The translations under genes and the position numbers were made by a program. A stretch of DNA of 64,000 nucleotides. Origin: Chimonanthus salicifolius. Its lineage: Eukaryota; Streptophyta; Magnoliopsida; Laurales; Calycanthaceae. Positions 22,790-35,618 of this stretch are shown piece after piece. The notes beneath the pieces were generated by a model. That model searched no databases. It was not told where the DNA came from and worked only from the letters and a program-made list of their open reading frames with translations. Position 1 is the stretch's first letter. The number at the start of each line of letters is the position of its first letter. The stretch is from the NCBI GenBank assembly GCA_013350335.1, contig CM023532.1, positions 89,345,383 to 89,409,382 of the forward strand, written 5' to 3'.

Positions 22790-25700
22790 TGTAACGCCCG
22801 CCCTTTTTCACCGAAATCAGAGTCTATTTTTTTTTTTTTGAAAGTGACAAAGGGCGCAGACATCATGACGCGAGTTAAGTCCGAGCTTCTGAAGCCCGGC
22901 CCTTAACTGGCCAACCCTACGTGTGCATGGAACGAAGTCCACAGAGAATGGTTCACACGTAGAAGTAAGCTCAAGGAATATTACATTAAATATGGAATGA
23001 TAATAGAGACTAACCTACAAATTTTAGATAGCAGGGAAGAAACATTCATTTAATTACCAAAATATCTCAAAATCATAATGTGTAAACTAACATCCAAAAC
23101 ATAGCATGTAATCTATAATTTTACATTCCGACAAGCTAAGCTACTCAAATACATTTCCAAAATAATCTTTACATAAACTAAGTAGCTCGCTTCCCCAAGC
23201 TCCTAAGCTTGGCTCCCGTCGCGCCCTTCCGCTGCGCCATCTCCTGCGTCATCAGCTAGGGTAGAAGTAGGGCGTTAGACACGCTCCCAGTAGGACTCCG
23301 AGTAGGGTTAACACATGGATTAGTGATAACAAGCATACAGATAGTAATAAAACGAAAACCATAAAATGAATGCAATGCCATGGGTATCTCATGTCATGTG
23401 TCCCACCCATCAACCATACCATCATGATGTCGTATCCCCCTTGACGGCAAGGCCTCGTCAAGGTATCCCCATGTTTGCTTCTCGGTCGCCCCGACGGAGC
23501 ATGGACTCCGGTTATAGTATATCAAACTATCCCCATGTCTGTTTCTCGGTTGCCCCGATGGAGCATGGACTCCGGTTATAGCATATAAAGCTATCCCCAT
23601 GTCTGTTTCTCGGTCGCCCCTACAGAGCATGGACTCCGGTTATAGCGCATCAGGTTATCCCCATGTTTGCTTCTCGGTAGCCCCGACGGAGCATGGACTC
23701 CGGTTTCAGTATTTTCCCGCTCATGCCATGCATGAGATGTAGGTGCATTATGTTATGTAATACGCATAATCCATAGCCTTAATATAGAATTCATAACTTA
23801 ACATATAATTCATACCCTTGCATTATGCCATATAATTTACATAAATCATAATCTTACAAACCCATCATAAAACAAACCATATAATTTCCAAAATAAATTA
23901 AAGAAAACATCCCATAATCCATGGCTTACAAAAAGGTAGGAATCCTACTGAATACCGACTAGCGTCCTTTTTCGTTTTCGTCCGATAATCCGGTCGCCGA
24001 TCGCGCACCGTTTGCGATGTCCAGTACCTTATTATACATTAATAATTAGTCCATGTTTTTAACCTTTTACTAAGCCCAAACATCATATCTTAGTGAGGTT
24101 CTTCATTTTGGCCAATATTTACCATTTTTGCCACTATTCCTTCTATGGTTATTCACCTACTCAACCATGTCATATGATCATAAAAATTAGCCCTTTAATT
24201 AACCTAATCCTTATTCATTTAAACCCATACAAAACCCCATACTTAACCCTTTAAATGGTTCACAAAATGGTTGTCATTAATTACAGTTTTGCCACTACCT
24301 CTCCCATGTTTAGACATTCACTTAACCATATACATTTCTTTGTCCAAAATTGATTCAAAGACTTGGGTCCATTAATGACCCATCACCCATGTCTTAAAGT
24401 CATTAAAATCAGCCACTTAATTTAACCTAAACTCCATTAATTTAATCATATACAAACACATTAACCTTAGGCCAAAACGATCTACAATTGGGTCATGGGT
24501 TCGGCCATGCACCATGGCCGAACCCATGATGCCTCTTTCTCCATTTTTCTTGGGTCCATTGTTACACATTTGAATCCCTCATAAGCCCTTCCATGAAGGG
24601 GTTTAATTCATACACTTAAAACCATCATCCTTAGCTACATTGGAGTCCATTACAAATATGAACACTAGGTTCATTTTGGTACATCAAAACCACCAACATT
24701 CATCACCATAGGGTTCCACAACATTCCATCCATAAAATCTTTCCAAAGTTTTTATTTTTAAAACCTTATTTACAATGCTTAAAGTCCATTTAAAATTTGT
24801 TAATCTTCTCCATCATTTTCTATGCCTCTTGAGGCCACAAAAATCATTCACATACCCCATGAATTTCCTCATTTAAACCCCTTTAAAAATCACTCACATT
24901 TATTCATTTAAAACCCTAAAATCATTAGCCACCCTCATTGTCTTCCATTCTTTAAAACCCTAAAAATCATGCCTCACTTACCATGGGGTTCGACCATCCT
25001 ACATGGCCGAACCCTATGGCCCATGATTTCCTTCAAATCTTACATACATCCATGCTTAAAACAATTCTTAATACCAATGTCCTTAATGCATTTATTTTTT
25101 TCTTAACCCTAATTTACCCATTTAGGGTTTGCCCATTTTTCCTCATTTCATTTGATGGATTTGAGATTCAAGGCCATGATGTTTTGGCCACCTCTAAATC
25201 CAAGAAATGGATTTCATAACCTCTTAAACCCTAAAAAAAAAATCTAATCTCTTGTTTAGAAAATACTTATGATCCGACGCCTCCTCCAACTTTCGTTACT
25301 CCAGTCGGCTTCCTTGGCCTTCTTTCTTCTCCTTCTCCTTTGTTGGTTGGCTAAAATGCTTGATCAATGGTGAAAACCTCCAAGCGTGGGTTCGACCATG
25401 GTAGGGTTAGATTTGAGAGAGGGAGAGGAGAGGATGGAGATGAGAAAGAAAATACTATGGCTTGATCTTGGAGTGATGGCCAAGCTTACACCTTTCTCCT
25501 CTCTTTTCTTCCAAGCTTTTATTCTTCTTTCTCTTGGTTTTCTTCCTTTCCTTCTCCTTGGGTGTGGGACGGTTTTTGAGAGGGCAAGAGATGGAGGACG
25601 TATGAAAGAGTTAGATGGAATGGAGAGAATGAGATGAAAAAGTCATCTCATCTCTTGGTTGCTTAAGACATACTCCACATTAACTCCTCCCACCAACCCA

Positions 25701-26361
25701 CGCAAGATATTTTCCATGCTTTATGACCAAACCACCACTGACCAACGTTTTAAGTAGTTTGTGTTTCTTTGGGTGGTTTTGACCATTTGACCATGATTAG
25801 ATTAGCTTAATCATTTAATTAATTAGATTATTAGGTTAAGTTAATTAATTCCCACTTATCTCTTTTAATCTCCTTAATTCTTCTCCATTACTCTGCCCAT
25901 GGTTGACCAATTCAACCATGGTGGCCGGCCCCACCAATCCTTGGTCCACATGCCACCTCACTTGGTGAGGTGGAGGTGGGTCCCATTAGACCATGTCACC
26001 TTGGTCAATTCATCACCAACTTAGGTGATTTAAATTTAATTAAATCCATTCCTCTTATTGGATCACCATTGGGCCCATGGCCCAATTAAGTTCACCCTTA
26101 TCCATTTATCTTAGAGCTTAACTATCTTGACCCATTGGGTCCCAAATGGGTATTTGACCCAATTTGACCATTCTTGACCCAATTAATCAATATTGACCCA
26201 TTAAATGAATTTCATCCAATCCATGGTCCAATTGGGCCATAATTGGTCCATTGTCCATATTTTGATCCACTTAACATTTATTCCATTAAAATTCTCAATT
26301 TCCATCATTAAAATAAATAATATCCACTTATATATTGATTTACAAATTCCGGACCATTACA
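22790..26361 (-). mobile_element. Solo LTR N
   Basis: Minus-oriented, 3572 bp, TGTAACGCCCGCCC at the left and CCGGACCATTACA at the right, with GGACT on both flanks and no internal region. It has the U5 stem-loop (22873-22908), an intact branch/acceptor block (about 23245-23290), a four-unit minisatellite, and only two hairpins (24497-24525, 24986-25014). The splice donor is mutated (ATAAGTATT near 25262-25275). W-box cores are clustered near 26150-26205. Dyads CCATGGTTGA/TCAACCATGG and CCACCTCAC/GTGAGGTGG lie near 25898-25980. Confidence 0.92.
23463..23706 (-). repeat. Four-unit minisatellite in LTR N
   Basis: Four units of about 62-65 bp on the plus strand, each with CCCCATGTYTGYTTCTCGG, then CGCCCCGACGGAGCATGG and ACTCCGGTTATAG. 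Units start near 23465, 23529, 23591 and 23655 and differ by a few bases. The array ends beside the conserved box CATGCCATGCATGAGATG found in all the LTRs. Confidence 0.85.
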
Positions 26362-26366
26362 GGACT

Positions 26367-27733
26367 TAAGGGCTCTAATGTAACAACCTTATGTGTGATT
26401 AGTAAAGCCTAAGGTGGCTGGTTTATAGACTTAGGTGATTGAAATGTCAATGGATTAAAATGGGACCCATAAACCTAATTAGTAGGGTTCGGCCATGGTG
26501 TATGGCCGAACCCCACTAAGGCATGCATTAGGGACTTAATCATGGATAAAATGTGGACTGATTTGGTAATGTATAATAAGGTATCGGGACATCGCAATTG
26601 GTGCGCGATCGGCGACCGAATTCGTAAACGGAAACGAAAATGGACGCTAGTCGGTATTCGGTAGGATTCCTACCTTTTTGTAAGCCATGGATTGTGTGAT
26701 GGTTTCTTTGATTTATTTTGGAAATTATATGGTTTGTTTTATGATGAGTTTTAAGATCATGATTTATGTATCTTATATGGCATAATGCAAGGCTATGATT
26801 TATATGCTAAGTTATGAATTCTATATTAAGACTATGGATGATATATATTACATAGCATAATGCACCTACATCTCTTGCATGGCATGGGCGGGAAAGTAAT
26901 GAAACCGGAGTCCATGCTCCGACGGGACGACCGAGAAACAAACATGGGGATAGCCTGATGCGCTATAACCAGAGTCCATGCTCTGTCGGGGCTACCGAAA
27001 AGCAGACATGGGGATATTTTGATATGTTGAGATATAACCGGAGTCCATGCTCCGTCGGGGCGACCTAGAAGCAAACATGGGGATATCATGATGGTATGGA
27101 TGATGGGTGGGACACATGACATAAGACACCCATGGCATGGCATTCATTTTACAGTTTTCATTATATGATTACCTATGTGCTCGTTATCACTAATCCATGT
27201 GTTAGCCCTACTCGGAGTCCTACTGGGCGCGTTGTCTAACGCCCTACTTCTACCCTAGCTGGTGATGCAGGAGATGGCGTAGCGCAAGGGCGCGACGGGA
27301 GCCAAGCGTCGGAGCTTGGGAAAGCGAGCTACTTAGTTTATTTAAGTTTTATTTTGGAAATGTAATTTGAAAAGCTTAGCTTGTCAAAATGTAATATTTT
27401 AGATTACTTGCTGTGTTTTGGATTTTATTTTGGACGTTGTAATTTTGAGGTATCTTAGTAATTAAATGAATGTATCTTCCCTACTATCTAAAAATTGGTA
27501 GGATAGTCTCTATTATCATTCCGCACTTAGTTTAAATATTCCTCGAGCTTACTTCTACGTGTTAACCATTCTTCGTGGACTTAGTTCCACGCACACGTAG
27601 GGTTGGCCAGTTAAGGGCCGGGCTTAAGAAGCTCGGACTTAACTCGCGCCATGACGTCCGCGCCCTTTGTCACTCTTTATTTCAAAAAAGAAAAAATATG
27701 CTCTAATTTCGGTGAAAAGGGGCGGGCGTTACA
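26367..27733 (+). mobile_element. Solo LTR L, segment 3 of 3
   Basis: Last part of L: hairpin 26485-26513, a conserved GC-rich block (TCGGCGACC, CTAGTCGGTATTCGGTAGG), a three-unit minisatellite (about 26900-27085), branch/acceptor CTAAC...CTACCCTAG ending at 27258, the U5 stem-loop 27609-27644 and the end GGGCGGGCGTTACA. It is followed by TTAAT (27734-27738), which matches 3902-3906. Confidence 0.92.
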
Positions 27734-28640
27734 TTAATAGGTGCTGCCGTCTTAACTGATTCTGCACTATGGTCTCTACAACCAACTCGGGTCCTATCAG
27801 TGCGGGCTCACCGGCCTCTATCCAGCACACCGGTGATCTACATGGCCTACCATATAAAGCCTCAAATGGTGCCATATGTAGGCTTGCCTGGTAACTGTTG
27901 TTATATGAGAACTCTACCAGCGGCAAGTGATCCTCCCATCCACCCTTGAAATCTATCATACAAGCTCTCAGCATATCCTCAAACGTTTGTATCGTCCTCT
28001 CCGACTGTCCATCAGTCTGTGGATGGAATGCTGTGCTAGTCAGTAAATCTGTCTCCATAGCAGACTGCATACTCAGCCATACTCTGCCAGTGAATCGGCC
28101 ATCTCTGTCGGACACTATAGTCCGGGGAATACCATGTAGTCTGATGATATCCTTGATATACCGCCGTTCCAACGTCTCAGAAGAGTTTGTCATCTTCATG
28201 GGAAGAAAATGTGCAGACTTGGTCAATCGGTCTACCAAACCGATATCGCATCGTTGCTCTTTGAAGACCTTGGCAACCCCATCACAAAATCCATGGAAAT
28301 TTGGTCCCATTTCCATTCCGGCACTAGTAAGGGTTTGAGTAACCCTAGTGACTTCTGATGTTCCGTTTTAACCTGCTGACAAGTTAAGCAATGTGCCACA
28401 AATTCTGCCACATCCCTCTTGAGCCCGTGCCACCAATAATGTCTCTTCATGTCATGATACATCTTGGTGCTGCCCGGGTGTATGGAGAGTTTGGTTTGAT
28501 GTACTCGATCAACAACTCTTTTCTGCAGCTTTTCGGCACATAAATCCTAACCTGGAATGCAAGACCCTATCCTGGTCGTAGTTCCCATTCTGGTAGGACC
28601 TCACCGGTAGACATATTAGCCCATATCTCCTCCACTTCTG
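27734..28640 (-). pseudogene. Element A integrase, N-terminal and core part
   Basis: Joins the C-terminal piece at 3362-3906 once L is removed. Two open stretches in different frames: 28232-28462 holds the HHCC half (YHDMKRHYWWHGLKRDVAEF, CLTCQQVK) and the first catalytic Asp (MDFVMGLPRSS). 27729-28316 holds VDRLTKSAHF, the second Asp (IVSDRDGRF) and the catalytic Glu (DGQSERTIQ). A frameshift near 28232-28316 separates them. All three catalytic residues are still encoded, but the frame is broken, so no functional enzyme is expected. Confidence 0.9.
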
Positions 28641-29132
28641 GTTTTGCTCGCTGCTCCTATTCAATCTTGGTAACCATGTTGGACCGTATGATCAAGTTGT
28701 ACATACTCCCATGGTTATTGATATATAAATTGAACTCCCAAATCGTATTCAGCATCTCCCATTCTGTCCTAATCAAACATGCCCTGATGCATGTGATATA
28801 CGGCTGAGGGCGTCTGCCACCTTGTTCGCCTTGCCTGGATGATATCGAAGCGCAAACTCATAATCCGCCAGATATTCCATCCATCTGTGTTGTCTCAAGT
28901 TAAGCTTTTTCTAATCAAACAAGTATTTCAAGCTCTTATGATCTGAAAATACTTCGAATTTCTTGCCATATAAATAGTGTCTCCAACTTTTGAGAGCGAA
29001 GACCACTGCAGCCAGTTCCAGATCATGCGTGGGATAAAGGCGTTCATGAATTTTTAACTGTCTTGATCCATAAGCCACCACACGATGAGTTTGACTGAGG
29101 ACACACCCGAGTCCTTCTCCTGAAGCATCACA
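28641..29132 (-). pseudogene. Element A RNase H, degenerate
   Basis: The stretch between the RT thumb and integrase aligns with 60380-60960 of element C, where the RNase H C-terminus ([20 protein letters not shown]) can be read. In A it has several stops. The first is a TAA where an aromatic codon is expected, directly after GYEV and before CDAS, the start of RNase H. This is the part missing from element Y. Confidence 0.78.
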
Positions 29133-30193
29133 TTATACCTCATAACCTTTGACTCTTTCCGGCAAAATCAAAATAGGAGCTCTTGTAAGTCTCTCTTTCA
29201 GTGTTTCAAATCTCCGGTTGCACAAATCTGACCATTCAAATTTGACTCCTTTCTGAGTGAGTCGGGCCAGTGGAGATGCAATCTTGGAGAAATCCATAAT
29301 AAACTTATTGTAATAACCAGTCAATCCCAAGAAACTGCGGATCTCGGTTACATTCTTTGGTGCCTTCCATTCACTTACTGTTATCATCATAGCCGGATCC
29401 ATGGCTATACATTCTTCGGATATAACATGCCCCAAGAAATTAACCTTGGACAACCAGAATTCACATTTACTGGCTTGGCATATAGCTTGTTCTTTCTCAA
29501 GGTGTCCAGGACTATCCGTAGATGCTCAGCATGTCCCTCCTGACTTTTGGAATAGATTAGGATATCATCAATAAATACAATCACGAACTGATCCAGGTAA
29601 GGATGGAAGATCTTGTTCATTAGATCCATGAACACAGCCGGTGCATTGGTGAGTCCAAACGGCATGACTACAAACTCATATAGTTCATACCGCGTTCTGA
29701 AGGCTGTCTTCTCTATGTCTTCCTCTCTAACCAAGATTTGATGGTATCTGGACATCAGATCAGTCTTCGAAAAGTGTCTGGAACCCCTCAGTTGGTCGAA
29801 TAGATCATCAATCCTGGGTAGGGGATACTTGTTCTTGACCGTTAGCTGGTTCAGTTTCCAGTAATCCACACACATTCGGAGTGAACCGTCTTTTTTCTTC
29901 ACAAACAACACCGGAGCTCCCCAAGATGATCTGTTGTTCCAGATGCAACCCAGTCTGAGCAGTTCATCAATCTGCTTCTTTAACTCAGACATCTCTGCTG
30001 GTGCCATCCGATAATGTGGTAATGACACTGGTGAAGTGCCAGGGTACAACTTGATTTCAAAATTGATCTCCCTCATGGGCGGCAAGCCAGGGAGTTCTTT
30101 TGGGAAAACATCCACATATTCTTTCACTATTGCTAGAAGTTCAGCCACCGGTGCCTTGTTGATTCTGATACCGTTCAATACTAGATGATTCAA
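29133..30193 (-). pseudogene. Element A reverse transcriptase, two frames
   Basis: 29405-30193 carries the fingers and palm: [46 protein letters not shown] and the catalytic box [12 protein letters not shown]. 29133-29453 carries the thumb and connection: [20 protein letters not shown] and [15 protein letters not shown] frameshift near 29450 separates them, and another near 30190-30210 separates RT from protease. Domain order protease-RT-RNase H-integrase confirms Ty3/gypsy. This copy is the in-window reference for what Y has lost (28636-30210). Confidence 0.92.
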
Positions 30194-31862
30194 CCCTTCG
30201 TGAGTATTTTTTGTTTGTCAGTTCGCACCACATGTTGTTTTCCCTTAGGTGACCAAAATGTCACCCAACGGCGATAGCAGTCAATGTTGGCCTGAAAGCT
30301 AGCCAACCAGTCCATGCTAAAGATAATATCGTACTCAGTCATATCGAGTACCAGATAATTGAACTCAAATCTGAGTCCAGCGAGTTCAATATTCACTACC
30401 GTGCATATAAACCCCAATGATGTGTCTCCGATAGGGGATACAATTGTAAGTGATGTGGACAATTTTTGAACTAATGTACCAGTAGCAGTTATGAATGCAG
30501 CAGATATAAAGGAGTGTGAAGCTCCAGAATCAAATAGTGTAAAGGCGTAGGAACTACTGACTACTGCCATACCTTGAATCACAGAATGATCCACATCCGC
30601 TGGAGGTGCTAGAGTAAACAACCATCCAGATCCAGTAGGGTTAGGCGGCCGTCCCGCCTGATTATATGTCCTGCCTCCTCGTGAGTTAGCGGGCCTAGCT
30701 GGTGGGCGGAATGAACCTCTAGAGTAAGAGGGTTTGCTGAGCTGCGAGCATTCCCTTTTGTAGTGACCCGGCTGGTCACAATGAAAGCAGTTGTTCACCC
30801 CTCTGGGAGCCTGAGTGACTGATGTAGATGGGGAGGGATGACAGGGACGAAAGCCCTCTATTAACCCAGTGGATGGTGAAGGTCTTCTGAAGTTCGCTCG
30901 AAACTTCTTGTTGGGCTGAAATGTGCCCCTCCCACTCTGAGCTCGGCGGTTGTCAAAACGCCCGAACTCAGCCATCTCTTGCTCAGCTATCGTGGCCCTG
31001 CTAACCACCTCTTCCAGTGTGGCTGCCTTGAATATGGTCACTTTGGCCCTTATGTTTGGCCGTAGGGCCCGCTCGAACTTACGAGCTCTTCGGTACTCTG
31101 TATCCACAATGCAAAATGCATAACAAGACAGATTGAGGAATTCCCGGTGATACTCTGCTACCGACATGCTACCTTGTACGAAAGATATAAAAGCTTGTGT
31201 GTGACACTCCTTCTCCTCCTTAGGGAAATAATGATCCAGAAATGTAGCTGCGAACTGCTCCCAAGTCATTGCAGTCCTTTCCCTTTCCCGCACAAGTGTT
31301 TGTTGTTTTTCTATAATTTCCCACCATTTACCGGCGTCCTCGATCAGTTGGGATGTAGCTAGCAAAATCCTGTCAACATGACTCGAGATCTTGACTAGGG
31401 TCAAGATCTCAGTGATCTTCTTCAGCCAATGTTCTGCTCCGACAGCCCCTTCTTTTCCTTTGAAGTAGGGAGGGCATTGTTGCTGAAAATCCCTGACCAT
31501 GTTTCGGTCATTGGCATCACTAGTGCTTCCACTTTCATTCAGATGCTGCTGGAGAACAGAAGTAACTACTACTTGAACCAAGCTGTGTAGTTCAGGAGGC
31601 ACCACTGGTATACTCACGCTGCTTTGCCCCTCTTTCTCTTGGTGAAATGATTGTTCATCATGTTGAGAGTGTTGCTCTTCTTGTTCATGCCGTGAGTGTT
31701 GTTCCTCCTCTTCATGTTGCGATTTTTCTTTCTCCATCTCATGTTGAGATTTTTCTTTCTCCTTCCATGTTGAGATTTTTCTTTCTCCTTCTCATGTTGA
31801 GAGGTTTGTAGCACTTTTTCCGTTCCTTTCTGATTATGTTGAGTCTTTCTCTTTGGAGCCAT
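30190..31862 (-). pseudogene. Element A Gag-protease
   Basis: The open frame 30190-31737 contains the capsid domain (WEQFAATFLDHYFPKEEKE, AEYHREFLNLSCYA), the zinc knuckle CFHCDQPGHYKREC and the protease site FTLFDSGASHSF. The true start is the ATG at 31862 (MAPKRKTQHNQKG), which lies in another frame. A frameshift lies in a short tandem repeat near 31720-31800 (TTTTTCTTTCTCC and CATGTTGAGA units), a likely slippage site. Apart from the frame breaks the protein aligns closely with Y's gag. Confidence 0.92.
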
Positions 31863-32265
31863 TTTTTCCTAAGTCATGAAAACATCGTTGACTTAGTTTC
31901 CTCGTACAGTTTGTGATTTCACAATTTTTTTGGGGAAATTACCAAATAAGCACTCTTTGTTTGTTCTCGGGGAAATTTCCTAAGTATCTATTGTTTGTTT
32001 CTCAATTTGGGGATATCGGGAAAATATACCCTATTTTGCTATGTTTGGTATATCCAATTATTTTGACTGTACGTCCTTTGCAATCATTTATTGTTGTTCT
32101 CAGATTGAATGTTCAGTCTAAGTCTAACAAAGTAAATTAGTCTGGCCCCCGTGCAGCTGACTCCGAAGAGTCGGTCAGTTGGGATTCTTATCTGTCAATG
32201 AGACATGAAACCGTCTTAATCTTACTTCGAAAGATTCAATCTTCCCGTTTCGCTCTGATACCAAC
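31863..32265 (-). other. Element A leader and PBS
   Basis: Short leader of about 390 bp with no extra ORF, unlike Y. The PBS on the minus strand is TGGTATCAGAGC (plus 32252-32263), an exact match to the initiator-methionine tRNA end, two bases from the LTR. Confidence 0.88.
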
Positions 32266-35200
32266 TGTAACGCCCTGCCCTTTTTCACTTGCTTTTCGGA
32301 AATCAGAGTCTATTTTTTTTTTTTTTTTAAAAAAAATGATAGAGAGCGGGACGTCACGACGCGAGTTAAGTCCGAGCTTCTAAAGCCCGACCTTTAACTG
32401 GCCAACCCTATGTCCGCATGGACTAAGTCCATGAAAATGGTTCACACATAGTCACTTAATAACATTGAGGATTATAACATAAACTGAATGCGGATTATAA
32501 TAGAACCTAAGCTACTCCATTTTAGATAGCAAAGTACTTAGTCTTTAACCAAATTAACTTAGATTAAATATCCTTACCAAACCATTCACAAACCATAGCA
32601 AATATCTAATTATTACATGCCGAAGTCTAAACTCAAATTACATGTCCTTGAGTACTTAATAAAATAACAATAAACATAACCAATATCTTATGCATTGCTC
32701 CGTTCGCGATCATCATTTCCTTCATTTCCTATTTCATTCACTAGGGTAGAAGTAGGGTGTTAGAACAACGCGCCCAGTAGGAATTCTAAGTATGGCTAAC
32801 ACATGGTTAGTATAAAACATGCATATAAACAATATAACATCAAAACCTTGTAAAATCATGTCATGTCATGTATGCAATGAGTCCCACCCATGACAATCAA
32901 ACACATACTCTTGATGGGATTCTCATCATGAAGGTATCCCCCACATAGGTTTTTCGGATGCCCCGACGGAGTGTGGCCCCTCCGGTTAACTCTTGATGGG
33001 ATTCTCATCATCAAAGTTTCCCCCACATAGGTTATTCGGACGCCCCGACGGAGTGTGGCCCCTCCGGTCATCTAACCTTCACCCCATGCCATGCATGAGA
33101 CGCTGATGAATTCCAAACTATTTTGTATGATAAATCTAGCATTAAAATATCATATTGGCAACATAACACTTTAAAACATAAACCATTAAAATATGATAAT
33201 CCAACATACATAACCACGGTTTCAAATAAGGTAGAATCCTACCCAAGACAACTAAGGTGTCCTTGAGCTTTAAACTGGCAACTGATAACGATCGTACCCC
33301 GTTTGTGTGGTCCCGTCACCTTGAAACATATCCATATGTCAAACCAACAACCCAATTGATTTGTAATAGCGTCTAAGTCCCAAAACACAATTTGTGGGGT
33401 TCGGCCACACATCATGGCCGAACCTCACCCTTTTTATTTTAGTCCCTTTTATTTAACCGATCTCATCCAAGTGACCGATTTAAAACCCCTCAATCCAACA
33501 AATACACCTCGGTGTGGTTCGGCCATACAACATGGCCGAACTTCATCATCTTGGTTTTGGTCCTTTCTTTTCAACCTTTTGATCTTTCAAATCCAATACT
33601 GGCCATTCTTGATTCATAAAACCCAACAATTTTAAATCAGCCATCCAACCTTATCAACACTTCAAATATATAAAACATTTCCCATGGGGTTTGGCCATAC
33701 AACATGGCCTAACCCTTGGTTCATTATTTTCATTTATTTACCATCTTGCCATTGATCCAATTCTTAGTTTCTATTTCATTCATATGTCCATAAAATAAAC
33801 CATAGTGGGGTTCGGCCATACTCCATGGCCGAACCTCACACTTCTTTTGATCCAAGCAGTCATTAAAACCTTTCTAAAGTACCAACCATCTTCCATCAAT
33901 TAAACATAAGAACTAACTATCCACCATTGTCTCTCCATAGGGTTGGACCATATGCATAGCCGAACCCTATGCTTCCTTAGTTCCATTAAAACTTATTATA
34001 CATCTTTGATTGATTCTCATACTTCCATCCATTTACATCCTTTTAAAACTTTAACAAAATCAAACACATACACCTATGATTTTCTTTCTTCAAATCCAAT
34101 AAAATTAAACCAATATCTTTTCATGGGGTTCGGCCATACAAACTGGCCGAACCCTATGGTCCATGTTCTTCCCTTTTTAAACATCATTAGCCATGATTTT
34201 AACCCTTGATAGGTTCGGCCATATAATGGCCGTATCATGTTTCCTTAACCATCTTATTTAACAAAAGTTTATTGAGCACTTACCAATCCCGCGACTCCTC
34301 CAATTTGTTCTTCACTCCGGCTTGTTCCTTTCCTTCCTTAGCCTCTCCTTCCTCTTGATTTTTAGCCGAGACTAACCTTGCTGGAAACCCCTTAGAGTAG
34401 TTCGGCCCAATGGGGTTTTGATTGAGAGAGAAGATAGAATTTCAGCCTTGGGTGAGAATGATAAAACCTTGAGATGAAAACTCTTTTGTTCTAAGTCCTC
34501 TTTGTCTTTGTGAAGAGAACCGGCCTTGAGAGAGGGAGGGAGAATGAGATAGAATTCTCAAAGTGTTTGGTCTTCTTTAGAGTGTTGGTCGGCTAAGAGA
34601 GGAAGAGAGGGAGAGAGTGAATGGAAATGAAACAACTCCTTTGGTTAATCAAATTCTGCCCCAAGGTGGTGTCTCTTGGTGGCACCACTTGCAACTCCCA
34701 TTTTCATTAACAATTCTCGTTAATGCTTCCCTTGGGGGTTTCATCCTTGAGATGAAACTCCCAAGGCTCCAACGGATGCAATGGAATGTCTTGTGTAACC
34801 TCTACAAGCCCCATTCATCTTCCATCTTGGGGGTTTCATCCTTGAGATGAAACTCCCATATTCCCAACAGCATGTGTGAGTTTGAAATATGTAACCGCCA
34901 TTCCTCATTATTTGCCCATGTGGGAGTTTCATCCATGAGATGAAACTCCTTGAGCCCAATGGTTTTGCTTAAGCTTGAACCACCAAACCGTCTAACTCCC
35001 CTTTAGTTCTTATTTGGATTTGAATTTGAAATAAGAAACTCCTCCACTCTTGTGTAACTCCACCAAAAATGGCAATTCCATTCATTCTCCAACTTTGGAG
35101 TTTCATGCATGGGATAAAATTCTCCATGCATCCAATGTGTAGTTTTATTTGAAATTTGAAAACAACTCATACACCTTTCATCTACACACTTCTTATATAA

Positions 35201-35618
35201 TTTAATTCCAATCTCTTTAACTCACTTAAGCTCAACTCATTAATTTAACTCAACTCAACCATTTAATCCAACTCCACCATTTAATTCAACTCAACTATTT
35301 GATTCCATTTCCAACTCAAATCAGCCCCAACCAAGTTAAGATTGGAGTCATTTGGTGGTCAACCAAGTCAACCAAAAACCATTGGGTCCCAATTGGACCT
35401 GTTGACCCAAATCGTCACCATGACCCATTTAAATGTAACTTACCCATTTAAATGTAACTTACCCATTTACCCTACATTGAACTCTCATTCCATAACCATT
35501 GGGTCCTAATTGGGTCATTACATAACACCTTACCCATCTAAGGTCCATGTCCATTAATTCATAATTTAAATAGACAAAATTCTTGTAAATTGATATCTTA
35601 AAATTCCGGGGTGTTACA
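32266..35618 (-). mobile_element. Element A 5' LTR
   Basis: 3353 bp, TGTAACGCCCTGCCC at the left and CCGGGGTGTTACA at the right. It has the U5 stem-loop 32364-32399 and a minisatellite of CTTGATGGGATTCTCATCATGAAGG-like and ACATAGGTTTTTCGGAYGCC units (about 32905-33075). The predicted intron is 32741-34283, with seven hairpins. U3 holds repeated dyads GGGTTTCATC/GATGAAACTCC at 34735-34762, 34830-34857 and 34922-34950, with a weaker one at 35097-35125. It is inserted in the RT gene of D, and the base after it (35619) is D sequence. Confidence 0.92.
32741..34283 (-). other. Predicted LTR intron of A with seven hairpins
   Basis: Minus-strand donor ATTG|GTAAGTGCTC (first base 34283); acceptor CTAAC, then CCCTACTTCTACCCTAG (last base 32741). 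Hairpins at 33397-33425, 33514-33543, 33687-33715, 33808-33836, 33940-33968, 34126-34154 and 34212-34236 (shortened). Several carry paired changes at the stem end (GTGGGG with CCTCAC in place of GGGG with CCCC). Confidence 0.5.
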
